A stretch of DNA of 64,000 nt from CAYPIE01 sp964410665 (GTDB lineage Bacteria; Planctomycetota; Planctomycetia; Gemmatales; Gemmataceae): assembly GCA_964410665.1 (NCBI GenBank), contig CAYPIE010000006.1, positions 1-64,000 of the forward strand, in the 5' to 3' direction. This document shows positions 48,618-58,144 of the stretch, piece after piece (the stretch's first letter is position 1; every line of letters starts with the position of its first letter). The notes under the pieces are model-generated. The model saw only the letters and a program-made list of their open reading frames with translations. It searched no databases and was not told the DNA's origin. A program made the position numbers and the translations under genes.

Positions 48618-50417
48618 ATGCTGAATACCGTGCTAAAAGAAGCCGTCTTGCGGGTCGCCCCCAAGGTCACAACCCCCGCTCAGTACTTGGGCGGTGAACT
48701 CCACAGCCAGCCCAAAGACCATCGGCAAGTCCGCGGTAAACTATGTCTTTGCTTTCCCGACACCTACAGCCTTGGCATGAGTCACCATGGACTGCAAGTG
48801 TTGTACACGATCATGAACAATGATCCACAATGGGCCTGTGAGCGCGCATTTACTCCCTGGATCGACTTTGAACAACAACTGCGTCACCACGACTTGCCAC
48901 TCTATGGATTGGAAAGCTTCACCCCGCTGCACCAATTCGACCTGATTGGTTTTAGCCTGCAATACGAAGTAGGATATACAAATGTGTTGACCATGCTGGA
49001 TCTGGGTCGCGTGCCGATGTTTAGCACTGAGCGAGACTGGAACCATCCGCTGGTCATCGCCGGGGGCCCCGGCGCGCAGAATCCGGAGGTACTCGCTCCG
49101 TTTATCGACATCTTTGTGATCGGCGATGGCGAAGAGAGTCTACCCTGGCTCATGGAACAGTGGATGAGGCACAAAGAAGTCGGCAAGTTGTCGCGGGAAG
49201 ATGCCATCGCCGCTATGGTAGGCAACACCGATTGGGCTTACGCTCCGCGGTTTTATGAGCCGGAGTATCACGCCGATGGGACCATCGCGGCCATGCACCG
49301 CACCCGGAGCGATGTGCCCAACCAGGTCATGGCTTGCACGATCCAGAAGGACTTGGAGGAGATTGCGCTCCCGACGAAACCGGTGGTACCGTTTGTCGAT
49401 ACCCCACACGACCGGATCGCTATCGAAATTATGCGTGGGTGTCCACACCAGTGTCGCTTCTGTCAGTCCACGGTGATCAAGCGGCCTCTGCGGATTCGCT
49501 CTGTCGAAACCATTGTCCAGGCCGCCTTGGAGTCCTACCGCAACACCGGGACCAACGAGATAAGTCTTCTGAGTTTATCGAGCAGTGACTATCCGCACTT
49601 CGAAGAGTTGGTCAAGCGGATGCACGAGGTCTTTAATCCCCTCGGCGTCAATGTTTCGCTACCGAGCCTTCGGATCAATCACCAATTGCGTTCGCTGCCC
49701 GAGCTCATCAAGGGAGTTCGCAAGCATGGGCTGACGCTCGCTCCTGAGGTCGCGCGCGACGATATGCGCGAGCAGATCCGCAAGAAGATTAAGAACGATG
49801 ACCTCTACGTCGGCTGCCGCGAGGCTTTCAAGCACGGCTGGCAGAAGGTCAAGCTTTACTTCTTATGTGGTCTGCCTGGGGAACGGCCGGCGGATCTCGA
49901 CGGGATCATCGAGATGGCCGAGGAGATTGCTCGGATTGGCAAGGAAGTTCGGGGCCGCTATGCCGAGGTAACCGCGAGTGTGTCCAACTTTGTGCCGAAG
50001 CCGCACACGCCGTACCAGTGGAACGGCATGCAGTCCCGGGATTACTTCAAGTGGGCCGGACAATATCTGCGGTCCAAGTGCAAGATCAGGTCGGTCCGCA
50101 TTAAACAGCACAACATTGAAACCAGCTTACTCGAGGGGATTTTGACCCGCGGCGATCGACGCATTGCACCCGCGCTACTTGAAGCTTGGAAACGGGGAGC
50201 GCGTTTTGATGGCTGGACCGAGTGCTTTCAGCCGCAACTTTGGTGGGATACGTTTCGCGATCTAGGTATCGACATTGGTTTTTATTCGCATCGTAGTCGA
50301 CCGATGGACGAAGTGCTCCCTTGGGATCATGTCAACGTCAAAAAGGGTCGTGCCTACTTGGAGAAAGAGCAGCATCGGAGCCTGGTACAACTCCAGGTCA
50401 TGGCGACCGTCGAGTGA
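48618..50417 (+). CDS. TIGR03960-type B12-binding-like radical SAM protein
   Basis: The protein has 599 residues; the ATG at 48618 follows GGAG. Residues about 40-190 form a B12-binding-like Rossmann region (LCLCFPDTYSLGMSHHGLQ, VIAGGPGAQNPE, DIFVIGDGEESLPWL). The radical SAM core starts at about 265 with RGCPHQCRFC, where Cys275, Cys279 and Cys282 bind the 4Fe-4S cluster. A SLSSSDYP strand and LCGLPGE follow, as in the TIGR03960 family. The family has no proven reaction; many relatives sit near a TIGR03936 (DUF2344) gene, but none is found here. Cytoplasmic. The DsrE-like gene follows after about 100 nt on the same strand. Confidence 0.9.
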   Translation: MLNTVLKEAVLRVAPKVTTPAQYLGGELHSQPKDHRQVRGKLCLCFPDTYSLGMSHHGLQVLYTIMNNDPQWACERAFTPWIDFEQQLRHHDLPLYGLESFTPLHQFDLIGFSLQYEVGYTNVLTMLDLGRVPMFSTERDWNHPLVIAGGPGAQNPEVLAPFIDIFVIGDGEESLPWLMEQWMRHKEVGKLSREDAIAAMVGNTDWAYAPRFYEPEYHADGTIAAMHRTRSDVPNQVMACTIQKDLEEIALPTKPVVPFVDTPHDRIAIEIMRGCPHQCRFCQSTVIKRPLRIRSVETIVQAALESYRNTGTNEISLLSLSSSDYPHFEELVKRMHEVFNPLGVNVSLPSLRINHQLRSLPELIKGVRKHGLTLAPEVARDDMREQIRKKIKNDDLYVGCREAFKHGWQKVKLYFLCGLPGERPADLDGIIEMAEEIARIGKEVRGRYAEVTASVSNFVPKPHTPYQWNGMQSRDYFKWAGQYLRSKCKIRSVRIKQHNIETSLLEGILTRGDRRIAPALLEAWKRGARFDGWTECFQPQLWWDTFRDLGIDIGFYSHRSRPMDEVLPWDHVNVKKGRAYLEKEQHRSLVQLQVMATVE

Positions 50418-50518
50418 TGCAGCCAGCAGCGCCATTCGCGTAAATGAAATCGGGGCAAGGTCATGCGATCTTGCCCTCGTCTGTTTAGTTTTCTCTTGAG
50501 CGACTTGTGGAGAAGGAT

Positions 50519-51064
50519 ATGCTCGGACTAGTACCCTTGTTCTTGTTGACGGGATGGTCAGCCCTCACAGTCGTATCAACGAATGAAGATTCCAAATTGA
50601 TCTATCCGATCATCCCTAACGCTGGAGGAGTGGTCGCTCTGCCCAACGGCGTGGACCAGCCGCGCGTGGGCGCCAAGGTAGTTCTGGATGTGACTGTGGA
50701 CACTCCGCCGCAAGAGCTGAACAAAGGGATCAAGAAAGCAGCCTTATTGTTAAACTTGTACGGTGCCGCGGGTCGTAAGGCCAGTGATGTGAACCTCACC
50801 GTAATCTTGCATGGTAAAGCCACGCGCTGCGTCCTGACCGATGCTGCTTATCAGGCCAAGCTGGGAGTGGCTCAGAATCCGAATCTACCGATTATGAAGG
50901 CATTACAGCAGGCCGGCGTTGAAGTTCTCGTCTGTGGTCAAGCTCTCAACTACTCGCACTTTGCTGCAGATGAAGTTATCAAACAGGTACCGATTGCCCA
51001 GTCGGCATTGACCGTGGTCATTCATCGCCAAATGGATGGTTATGCATATGTCCCGGTACCTTAA
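50519..51064 (+). CDS. DsrE/DsrF-like family protein
   Basis: The protein has 181 residues. The ATG at 50519 is preceded by GGAG with 6-nt spacing; a GTG four codons upstream is less likely. A hydrophobic N-terminus (LGLVPLFLLTGWSALTVV) suggests export. The mature part follows the DsrE fold: KAALLLNLYGAAG helix, VNLTVILHGKATRCVL strand, MKALQQAGVEVLVCGQAL with a Cys near residue 139, and QSALTVVIHRQMDGYAYV. DsrE-type proteins handle sulfur or bind metabolites in oligomers. Exported members are common in bacteria and mostly uncharacterised. The role here is unknown. Confidence 0.82.
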   Translation: MLGLVPLFLLTGWSALTVVSTNEDSKLIYPIIPNAGGVVALPNGVDQPRVGAKVVLDVTVDTPPQELNKGIKKAALLLNLYGAAGRKASDVNLTVILHGKATRCVLTDAAYQAKLGVAQNPNLPIMKALQQAGVEVLVCGQALNYSHFAADEVIKQVPIAQSALTVVIHRQMDGYAYVPVP

Positions 51065-51702
51065 GCGGTCTGTAAGGGTTGAACCATCGATTCGCCCTAT
51101 GGAGTAGTCATCTGAGTTGATGGACGCTTGTGTTCTCGCGATCGTTGCATAGATCAAGATCGTCTTTTGTTATTGAAGAAGACTCACGAGAGGATTCATG
51201 CATTGGCGGCGTTAAATCCGTGTCCCGATTGTGATCCGAGGATCGGCTTACCTGGTCATCCCAAAATGCGCTTCGTTCCGTTTGCAGCCATCTGGGTTTT
51301 AAGATGGACTTTGCTTCGGATCCGTCGCTGGTTGAGGCAGCTCGAACGAGCCCTAGACCAACATTCTCAGGGCTTTGTTACGCATCTCCTCGCAAAACAT
51401 CGCCCACAATTGCTTTGCGACCGAGTCCATCGATGGCGAAAGTGACTTTGGTGCAAACGTGGTTCGCCGTGGAATGCCAGACGTCTCACAGGATGGGTAC
51501 GATGGATTGTGTCGGTTCGCAGGTTGCGGCGGGATTGAGGCTTCAGTACAACAAAGAGTGATTTCACCGGCTGGTCAGGAACTGCTTGCGCAGAAAGGCT
51601 GGGGGGGATCTGTCTTGATCCAGACCCATTGACTGATCAGGCGATAATAGCAGCGTGTGGATAGGATATTCCGCCAACTGGTTCGCAGATAGGAACCTGA
51701 CC
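51065..51702. other. intergenic region without a recognisable gene
   Basis: About 640 nt contain overlapping short open frames on both strands. None has a recognisable motif or ribosome-binding site. It may include decayed sequence. Confidence 0.4.
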
Positions 51703-51921
51703 ATGCGTTGCTCGCTTGTGCTGGTGGTGCTCGTCCTTGTAGGTGGATGCCGCGGGACTTATGGCCCCCGAGAGAATCGGCTACGTCCTGGAGTCGATCC
51801 TCTGCTAAGTATCCCCGAACAGAAGGAACGTGCCTTAGGGCGATATTCGATTCCATTTGACGACCCGACCGTTACTCCGAAGAGCTATTCGGGTCGTTAT
51901 GGTCCCACGTATCGTCAGTAA
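51703..51921 (+). CDS. small lipoprotein
   Basis: The protein has 72 residues; the ATG at 51703 has AGGA about 8 nt upstream. A lipoprotein signal peptide (MRCSLVLVVLVLVGGC) puts the lipid-bearing Cys at residue 16. The mature part is short, polar and rich in Pro and Arg (GPRENRLRPGVDP...SGRYGPTY), with no recognised domain. The next lipoprotein gene starts 36 nt downstream, so the two are likely co-transcribed. Confidence 0.65.
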   Translation: MRCSLVLVVLVLVGGCRGTYGPRENRLRPGVDPLLSIPEQKERALGRYSIPFDDPTVTPKSYSGRYGPTYRQ

Positions 51922-51957
51922 GCTGCGACGTGAAGGTCTCTTTGAGGATGGCCTGGT

Positions 51958-52395
51958 ATGCATGCGATTTTCCGCTTCGCTTTTGCTGTTTCGGCCATCC
52001 TGTTGGGCGGGTGTTCCGCACCCGATGCAGAGCGGTTAACTGTCCCTCCGCAAGTGATCGGTGATGAAGCCTTAACCTTCGACGAAATTGTCACCCGAGC
52101 ACGTTTACAAGGTTCCGCCGCTGTCGAGGCTTTCTATATCGATGATTGGCAAGGGCTCGAGACCGCAGCCAGGTCACTTCGATCGAGTGCTCGGGCTCTG
52201 TCAATTGCCGGGGACTTGCCGACCGATCGAAAGCTGGCCTTAGAGTCTGAAGCCCTTGAATTAGCCAGTGAAGCGAAGGAGCTGGCGGCCGCTGCCGATC
52301 GGCGTGATATTCGAGGTACCACCAAGCGCCTACAACAGATCACCCTGCATATCCGCAATCTACAACCAGTCACCACCCCAGAAGGCAAAAAATAA
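51958..52395 (+). CDS. helical lipoprotein of unknown function
   Basis: The protein has 145 residues, with a signal peptide and lipobox LLGGC (Cys19). The mature part is rich in Ala, Glu, Leu and Arg and predicts as two or three long helices (GLETAARSLRSSARALSIAG, ALELASEAKELAAAADRRD, TTKRLQQITLHIRNLQP). The helical pattern is reminiscent of cytochrome b562-like or periplasmic four-helix bundles, but no heme ligands are assigned. The ATG at 51958 has AGGA about 10 nt upstream. It pairs with the small lipoprotein gene just upstream. Function unknown. Confidence 0.75.
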   Translation: MHAIFRFAFAVSAILLGGCSAPDAERLTVPPQVIGDEALTFDEIVTRARLQGSAAVEAFYIDDWQGLETAARSLRSSARALSIAGDLPTDRKLALESEALELASEAKELAAAADRRDIRGTTKRLQQITLHIRNLQPVTTPEGKK

Positions 52396-52408
52396 GATTT
52401 CAATATTT

Positions 52409-52442
52409 CTAGATGAATCAAGAGCGTATTTGATTCATCTAG
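52409..52442. terminator. bidirectional terminator hairpin between convergent genes
   Basis: A perfect 13-bp inverted repeat (CTAGATGAATCAA / TTGATTCATCTAG) with an 8-nt loop starts 14 nt after the lipoprotein stop codon. The minus strand continues into A/T-rich sequence, so it may terminate both convergent transcripts. Confidence 0.7.
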
Positions 52443-52505
52443 TGCCTTGATGAAGATCTTCGCAAATCCTGTCGGTTTGGCGGGGAAGGATCAAATGAGC
52501 CCAGC

Positions 52506-53228
52506 TCAATGATTGTCCTGGGTGGGAGGGGTGCCGCTCGGCTTGTCCGAATGTGTCTTTTCCTCCGGGCGGGTCGGAGCGTTGCCATTTTCTGGAAGCG
52601 TCGTTGTCCCTTTACTAGCAGACGTACCCCGTTTGGGACTGGCTTGAACCTCAGCCTGCTGACGCAATTTCTTACGGGCGCGGGACAGGATTGGGCCGAT
52701 CGTATTCACCGGGATGTTAAGTCGTGTGCTAATCTCTTCATAGGTACGCCCCTCCAGATAGAATAAGCGGACCACATCTCGCTCACGGGCAGGAAGTTTG
52801 CGTAGGATTTTTTGCACTTCCTCGAGGCCCTCAAGACCAATGCGAGGAGCGCCACGATCTTCTGGCTCGCGATCGACCGTTCGGGGATGGCTCTTGGTTG
52901 CAAATTCACGGTGGGGGATTTGACTATAGCGTTTGCCTAGCTCATGGACACAAATCCGCCGGGTAATCACTGTCAAATAACTCGCCAGACTGCTTTCCCG
53001 GCGAAACTGCCGTAGAACCGCATAATTGTTGGCAACAATTTGGAGTAACACCTCCGCCGCAACATCTTCCACATCTTCAGAATTGAGCGGATGACTGCGC
53101 AAATGAGCCGTGTAATAAACGACGTGATAGATCAAGCCCAGATAGCGATCGACAAAATCATTCCAGGCGCCCGACTCTCGATTCAGACAACGGTCGAGCA
53201 ATTTTCGATCAACTTCAGTTAATGCCAC
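52506..53228 (-). CDS. ECF sigma-70 factor with polar C-terminal tail
   Basis: The protein has 240 residues, starting at a GTG with GGGAG 9 nt upstream. Region 2 occupies about 10-95 (WNDFVDRYLGLIYHVVYYTA, SEDVEDVAAEVLLQI, ASYLTVITRRICVHEL) and region 4 about 130-185 (LPARERDVVRLFYLEGRTYEEIS with helix-turn-helix LNIPVNTIGPILSRARKKLR). The last 50 residues are a Pro/Thr/Ser-rich tail without homology I can name. No anti-sigma factor gene is adjacent. Its regulon is unknown. Confidence 0.9.
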   Translation of the reverse strand: MALTEVDRKLLDRCLNRESGAWNDFVDRYLGLIYHVVYYTAHLRSHPLNSEDVEDVAAEVLLQIVANNYAVLRQFRRESSLASYLTVITRRICVHELGKRYSQIPHREFATKSHPRTVDREPEDRGAPRIGLEGLEEVQKILRKLPARERDVVRLFYLEGRTYEEISTRLNIPVNTIGPILSRARKKLRQQAEVQASPKRGTSASKGTTTLPENGNAPTRPEEKTHSDKPSGTPPTQDNH

Positions 53229-53470
53229 GTCGAGGACTCCCGAGCAGGCGGAGAGTGAGAACGGCAGTCTGACGTTGCTATTGTACAGTACGCACCACGC
53301 GACTGGAAGTCGGTCAGGAGCCCGGGGTCAACGGGTTTTCGGCCCAGCCAAAGCCCGGTTGACATATCCCGAACAACCCTGACACTTCGTTTGGTATCGT
53401 ATTCTCTCGAATCGATGCAGTCGCTAGGAGCGGTTTGACACGAGGCGGTGGCAAACTGCGGCGAATGCTA

Positions 53471-54223
53471 TCACGCCGACACCACCTCATTCATACAGCG
53501 CACAATTGCGGCAGGATTTAAGGGCTTGCGAAACCAGGCATCCGGTGTGAGCGGTTTCACGGCCAGAGAAGATTCTGCTTCTGCCATACCACTGACGATG
53601 AACACCTTCAAACGTGACCAGTCATCATTGTTCCGGATGGTGGCAAGGGTCGTCGGACCATCACACCGTGGCATGTTCAGATCCAGAAGCACCGCGTCGG
53701 GGTGAGGTTGCTCTCGAAGATAGTGGATCGCATCGGAGCCATCACCGACCGAATCGACCTCGACTCCACTGAGACGAAGGTAGCTCTCCAGAAGGGAACG
53801 CTCAAACGGGTTGTCTTCGACAAGCAGAGCTCGGGGAGACCGACTGGGGGCCGCCTCGACCGCAAACGCCTGCTCGAGCTTATCAAGCATTGTTAGTGCC
53901 GAATGAATCGTCGCATCTGCTTCAAGCAGCGAACCTTGCTGCACTTGCTTGGCGGCCACATACAGGCTCATGGTCGCGGAGTTTATCAGACCCCGACGAT
54001 GATGGCTTCGTTCCGCCGAGTCGGCGAACGATTGGCGAAGTCCAGGCTCTTCAACAGAACAGGACTTGGCGAGTGTCGACAATTCTCCACGTAACACCTG
54101 GATCGATGCGGGAGCATCGACTCCGAGGCGAACAACCTGGCCCTTGATTCGGACCACTTCAATGGTGATACCAAGATTTGGAAACGTAATGGTTTCCGAG
54201 GGACGGCGTGATAGAATCAGCAC
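53471..54223 (-). CDS. CsrA fused to a response-regulator receiver domain
   Basis: The protein has 250 residues. The GTG at 54223 has AAGGAG 8 nt upstream and gives the classic CsrA start (V/M)LILSRRPSETI. Residues 1-60 are CsrA, an RNA-binding translational regulator: GITIEVVRIKGQVVRLGVDAP, then VLRGEL, which keeps the Arg that contacts the RNA GGA motif (R44 in E. coli). A helical linker of about 70 residues follows. Residues about 130-250 are a receiver domain with acidic pair VEDN, phosphoacceptor Asp in LLDLNMP, IVSG and the Lys of RKPL. The fusion suggests phosphorylation-controlled mRNA binding. No partner histidine kinase is adjacent. Upstream in-frame codons to 54346 are not needed. 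Confidence 0.9.
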   Translation of the reverse strand: MLILSRRPSETITFPNLGITIEVVRIKGQVVRLGVDAPASIQVLRGELSTLAKSCSVEEPGLRQSFADSAERSHHRRGLINSATMSLYVAAKQVQQGSLLEADATIHSALTMLDKLEQAFAVEAAPSRSPRALLVEDNPFERSLLESYLRLSGVEVDSVGDGSDAIHYLREQPHPDAVLLDLNMPRCDGPTTLATIRNNDDWSRLKVFIVSGMAEAESSLAVKPLTPDAWFRKPLNPAAIVRCMNEVVSA

Positions 54224-54570
54224 GGGTGGAACTCCTTTCCGCCATGCTTCATGCACCCACCAACAGACAAGTGGGAATGAAGACCTCGGCCGTGAGGTAT
54301 GGATATTTGGTTGCCTGGCCAAAAGGGAGAGCGATTCCATGCTCAAAGACCGTCAACCTGTATTATGGGAGTCCTTCCCGCAGAAATACTGTATCAGTTC
54401 AAATCCTCGATCCGCAAGTCCCTATCCTGGAAATTCACCAAATCATTGACTGACCAAGCCTCAACGCCAAAATCGATCGGGCTTGACGCCTTGGTTCGTC
54501 GCCTTTCATGATATCGTCTACTGCCGACGGCTGGATGCCGTCTTGACGAGGTCAAGGAGTGCCATCGATC

Positions 54571-57500
54571 ATGTCCAGCCCGCGCACATCGAGCCTATCT
54601 GTTTCTCCGGCTGCACCGCTCTGCTTCCCGCAGCCAAGCTTGCCGGCGATTGATCCGGATGCTCTCGAGCGGTACCGACGCGTTGCTGAGTGGATCGAGC
54701 ACTTATGCCACGATCAGCCGCGGCCCATCCGAATCCTGGACGTCGGCTGTAATGTTTTAAACTTATGGCCCGTATTCTTCGATCCCGAACAGGTCTCCAT
54801 CGTTCGCTGTGACACACTGAAAGCCTCTACAGATGATCCTAACTATGTACAGATCCATCCCCAGCAACCGCTTCCGTTCGAGACGGATGCGTTCGACATC
54901 GTGACTTCCCTCGAAGTCCTGGAACACCTTCCAGTGGACCAGCGACCGGTGTTTTTGACCGAATGCTGGCGGGTTTGTCGCTTGGGAGCGATCTGGTCTT
55001 GCCCGGATGGCCACCCACTCGTCGAGGCTGCAGAACGATTCGCACAAGATTGCTATGCGGACCGTAATCATCACGAACACCCGTTCCTTCGCGAACATCG
55101 TCAGCACGGGCTGCCCGAGGAAGCAGCGATCCGCGGTCATCTGCAAGCCCTCGGTGCATCGGTCACGGTGGAATCGCAGGCACCGCTGGATGGTTGGCTA
55201 GCCTTGATCCTGTTGCAAGAGAATTTGGCCGAACACCAGGCTGGTTCGGCCGAGCAGGAGGCATTACGGGCTGCCGTCCTGAGTGACGCAATCGAGAACA
55301 AGGCCGCATTTCCTGGCTATCGCAAGTTCTACATCGCCACACATGGTGCCCGTCCATCCCGGCTTGGTCCCACGCACTCGGGTACCGTGGAGGAAGTCGC
55401 CGAAGCGGAACTTTATCCGGCTGCCTTACGCCACCTCAATCGTCTATTGCACCAGACCGAAGTAGGTGGACAGGCACGGTTCGCACGCGAGCGATCATCC
55501 TTCGAAGCCGCACTACAACGCGCCGAGCAGGAACATGCGCGCATCGTCGAATCCTGGCAGCAAGAACGTGAGCATTGGGACCGTGAGCGGGAGCTGCTTC
55601 AGGAAGAATTTCAGGAGGCCATCCGGCAACGCGATGCGGCGCGCCGCGAGACGCTGATGTGGCATTTGCGCACCCGTGTCCTCGATGAACTTGTCACTCA
55701 ACTCTCGCGCCGATGGCATGCAAGGTTGACCATGCCACTGCGGTGGTTGCGACGCAAGTTCATACCACTTCGGAAATCTGAGACCGGATTGGTGTGTGGA
55801 CCCGATGTTCGGCCGGTTGGGGCGAGCGAGACCAACTACTTCGGTCAACCGGTCGTACCTGGGATCGACTGGGAAGCGGTTGGACCGGATCCACAGTTAA
55901 TCCTGGTCGGGCTGTTTCCAGCAGGTTGGGCGCGCATCCAACTAAGGCTGCGCGGCGAAGCCCAAGGCCGAGCGGAGATTTATGCTGACTTCGGCGAAGG
56001 CTTTCATCCCGAAACGAGGTTGGAGAGCTTCGACTGGGTCGATCAGCTCAACGTCGATGTGGTCACGTATCTCCCTCGTATGACGCGTGCGTTGCGCCTC
56101 GATCCGATTGATGGCAAAGGCGTGTTTGTCCTTGACAGCTTTCAGGTAGTCAGCCTTCCGCCGTTGCAAGCTGCGGTGCATGCCTGTCAACGGAAGCTGG
56201 AACTGCTGCGTGCCTACCACTGCTTGAGCCGCACCCTTTGCAAGGGAGTGGCCATGTTGTTGACTGGTCGTTGGGGGCAGGTGCGGACAAAATTGCTGCA
56301 AGCATTCCCGGATGATCGCCGCCTCAGCCCCCGACATGGGTTCGTGCCAACCTCCTACGATGCTTGGCGACGCCAGCATGCCCTTTCGGACGAAGCGCGA
56401 CAGCAGATGCGCGAAGAAGCATCCGCCTGGGAAGAACCGCCGCTGATTTCGTTGATTATGCCCACTTACGACACACCCGAAGTGAATCTGCGGGCTGCCC
56501 TGGACTCGATCCTACGGCAAACCTATCCACACTGGCAGCTCTGTGTGACCGATGATGGTTCGAGCATTGACAAGGTCCGCAATTTGCTCCAGCGGTACGC
56601 CCGAAACGATCCTCGCATTGAGGTCGAATTCAGCCCGACCAACCAAGGGATCGCTGCCGCCTCGAATCGGTCACTGGCCCGTGCTCGTGGTCGCTTCATT
56701 GCCTTGGTCGATCATGACGATGAGCTTGCCGAGCACGCCCTATTCCGGGTCGCCCAAGCCATCCGACATCATCCCGAAGCCGATATGCTCTATAGCGACG
56801 AGGATAAGCTGACCCCCGATGGCCGGCACATCGACCCCTTCTTTAAGCCGGACTGGTCCCCGGACTACTTCCTCACTTGTATGTACACCTGCCACCTCGG
56901 AGTCTACCGAACGGAAATGGCCCGACGAGTCGGCGGCTTTCGCTCGGCCTATGACTTCGCTCAGGACTATGACCTTGCCCTTCGCATCATCGCGGAGATC
57001 CAGCGGACCAGCCGCCTGGCCAACGGAGGCTCCCGAGAGAGTGAGCGAATACACCATATCCCTGACATCTTGTATCACTGGCGGATGGTGCCCAATTCCA
57101 CCGCTTCCGGGCACGAGGCCAAGCCCGAGGCCGAGCACGCAGCGCGGCGCGCAGTCGCAGATTACTTGAAGCGGATTGGCAAACCCGGCCATGTCGAACG
57201 CGGTCCCAGTCCGGGATTACAACGGGTGCGCTACCGGTTACCAGGGAACCCGCTTATCAGCATCATTATTCCTACCGCCAGCCGCCGGGCCACCATCCGC
57301 GCTCAGGAATGTTGGATGGTCGCCCATTGTGTCCAGAGTATCCGTCGTCGTTCGACTTACCGCAATCTTGAGATTGTCGTCGTGGACAATAACGACATGC
57401 CCCACCCACTCGCGAAAACCTTGGACGAGTTGGAGGTGCGACGAGTTCACTACACCGATCGATTTAACCTAGCCCAGAAAATCAATCTCGGGGCTTGTCA

Positions 57501-58053
57501 CGCACGAGGTGACTACTTCTTGCTGATGAATGATGACATGGAGGTTATTTCCCCCGACTGGGTCGAGTCGATGCTGGAATACGCCCAGTGGCCGGAAATC
57601 GGCTTGGTCGGAGCCAAACTGTTCTTTGAAAATGGCAACCTACAACATGCGGGCGTCACCTTTGTGGGCCAACTACCGTTCCACCATTTCTACAATCAAC
57701 CCGGGGAGCATCCAGGCTACTGGGGTGGAAACGTCCTGGTCCGCAACTACAGTGCAGTCACCGGGGCTTGCACGCTCATGCGGCGAAGCATCTTCGAAGA
57801 GATTGGCGGCTACGATCCCGCGTTCCCGCTGAATTTCAATGACATTGATTTCTGTATGAAAGTGCTCGATACGCATCGCCGAATTGTGTATCAACCAAAT
57901 GCTCAGCTTTATCACTACGAATCGGTATCTAAGGAAGGCACCTTCGTCGAAGAAATTGAAGCCTTCTTAGCCCGCTGGGGAGATCGCTGGGAGTGCGACC
58001 CGCTGTACAACCCCCACCTGACGCGAACGGAATACGACTACCGAATTGCGTGA
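54571..58053 (+). CDS. methyltransferase-glycosyltransferase-glycosyltransferase fusion
   Basis: The protein has 1160 residues from the ATG at 54571, about 12 nt after AAGGAG. Residues about 50-190 are a class I SAM-dependent methyltransferase (IRILDVGCN, FDIVTSLEVLEHLP). A coiled coil follows at about 310-365. The first GT2 domain spans about 625-870 (PLISLIMPTYDTPEVN, ALVDHDDEL with DxD-type acids). The second GT2 domain spans about 890-1150 (PLISIIIPTASRR, EIVVVDNND, LMNDDMEV, GGYDPAFPLNFNDIDFC). Such chains build surface polysaccharides such as O-antigen or S-layer glycan in the cytoplasm. No other polysaccharide-assembly genes lie next to it. The sugar and acceptor cannot be told. Confidence 0.88.
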   Translation: MSSPRTSSLSVSPAAPLCFPQPSLPAIDPDALERYRRVAEWIEHLCHDQPRPIRILDVGCNVLNLWPVFFDPEQVSIVRCDTLKASTDDPNYVQIHPQQPLPFETDAFDIVTSLEVLEHLPVDQRPVFLTECWRVCRLGAIWSCPDGHPLVEAAERFAQDCYADRNHHEHPFLREHRQHGLPEEAAIRGHLQALGASVTVESQAPLDGWLALILLQENLAEHQAGSAEQEALRAAVLSDAIENKAAFPGYRKFYIATHGARPSRLGPTHSGTVEEVAEAELYPAALRHLNRLLHQTEVGGQARFARERSSFEAALQRAEQEHARIVESWQQEREHWDRERELLQEEFQEAIRQRDAARRETLMWHLRTRVLDELVTQLSRRWHARLTMPLRWLRRKFIPLRKSETGLVCGPDVRPVGASETNYFGQPVVPGIDWEAVGPDPQLILVGLFPAGWARIQLRLRGEAQGRAEIYADFGEGFHPETRLESFDWVDQLNVDVVTYLPRMTRALRLDPIDGKGVFVLDSFQVVSLPPLQAAVHACQRKLELLRAYHCLSRTLCKGVAMLLTGRWGQVRTKLLQAFPDDRRLSPRHGFVPTSYDAWRRQHALSDEARQQMREEASAWEEPPLISLIMPTYDTPEVNLRAALDSILRQTYPHWQLCVTDDGSSIDKVRNLLQRYARNDPRIEVEFSPTNQGIAAASNRSLARARGRFIALVDHDDELAEHALFRVAQAIRHHPEADMLYSDEDKLTPDGRHIDPFFKPDWSPDYFLTCMYTCHLGVYRTEMARRVGGFRSAYDFAQDYDLALRIIAEIQRTSRLANGGSRESERIHHIPDILYHWRMVPNSTASGHEAKPEAEHAARRAVADYLKRIGKPGHVERGPSPGLQRVRYRLPGNPLISIIIPTASRRATIRAQECWMVAHCVQSIRRRSTYRNLEIVVVDNNDMPHPLAKTLDELEVRRVHYTDRFNLAQKINLGACHARGDYFLLMNDDMEVISPDWVESMLEYAQWPEIGLVGAKLFFENGNLQHAGVTFVGQLPFHHFYNQPGEHPGYWGGNVLVRNYSAVTGACTLMRRSIFEEIGGYDPAFPLNFNDIDFCMKVLDTHRRIVYQPNAQLYHYESVSKEGTFVEEIEAFLARWGDRWECDPLYNPHLTRTEYDYRIA

Positions 58054-58088
58054 ACTGATTCGGTCAAGCCCCGAGACTTCACCAACAC

Positions 58089-58121
58089 GGACCGGTCCGG
58101 CGCGAAGGCCAAAACCGGTCC
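58089..58121. terminator. possible terminator hairpin between convergent genes
   Basis: An 8-bp inverted repeat (GGACCGGT / ACCGGTCC) with a 17-nt loop lies between the convergent glycosyltransferase and prfB genes. There is no T-tract, so terminator function is tentative. Confidence 0.4.
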
Positions 58122-58144
58122 TTGCTCGCAATGATGCGGCACAG

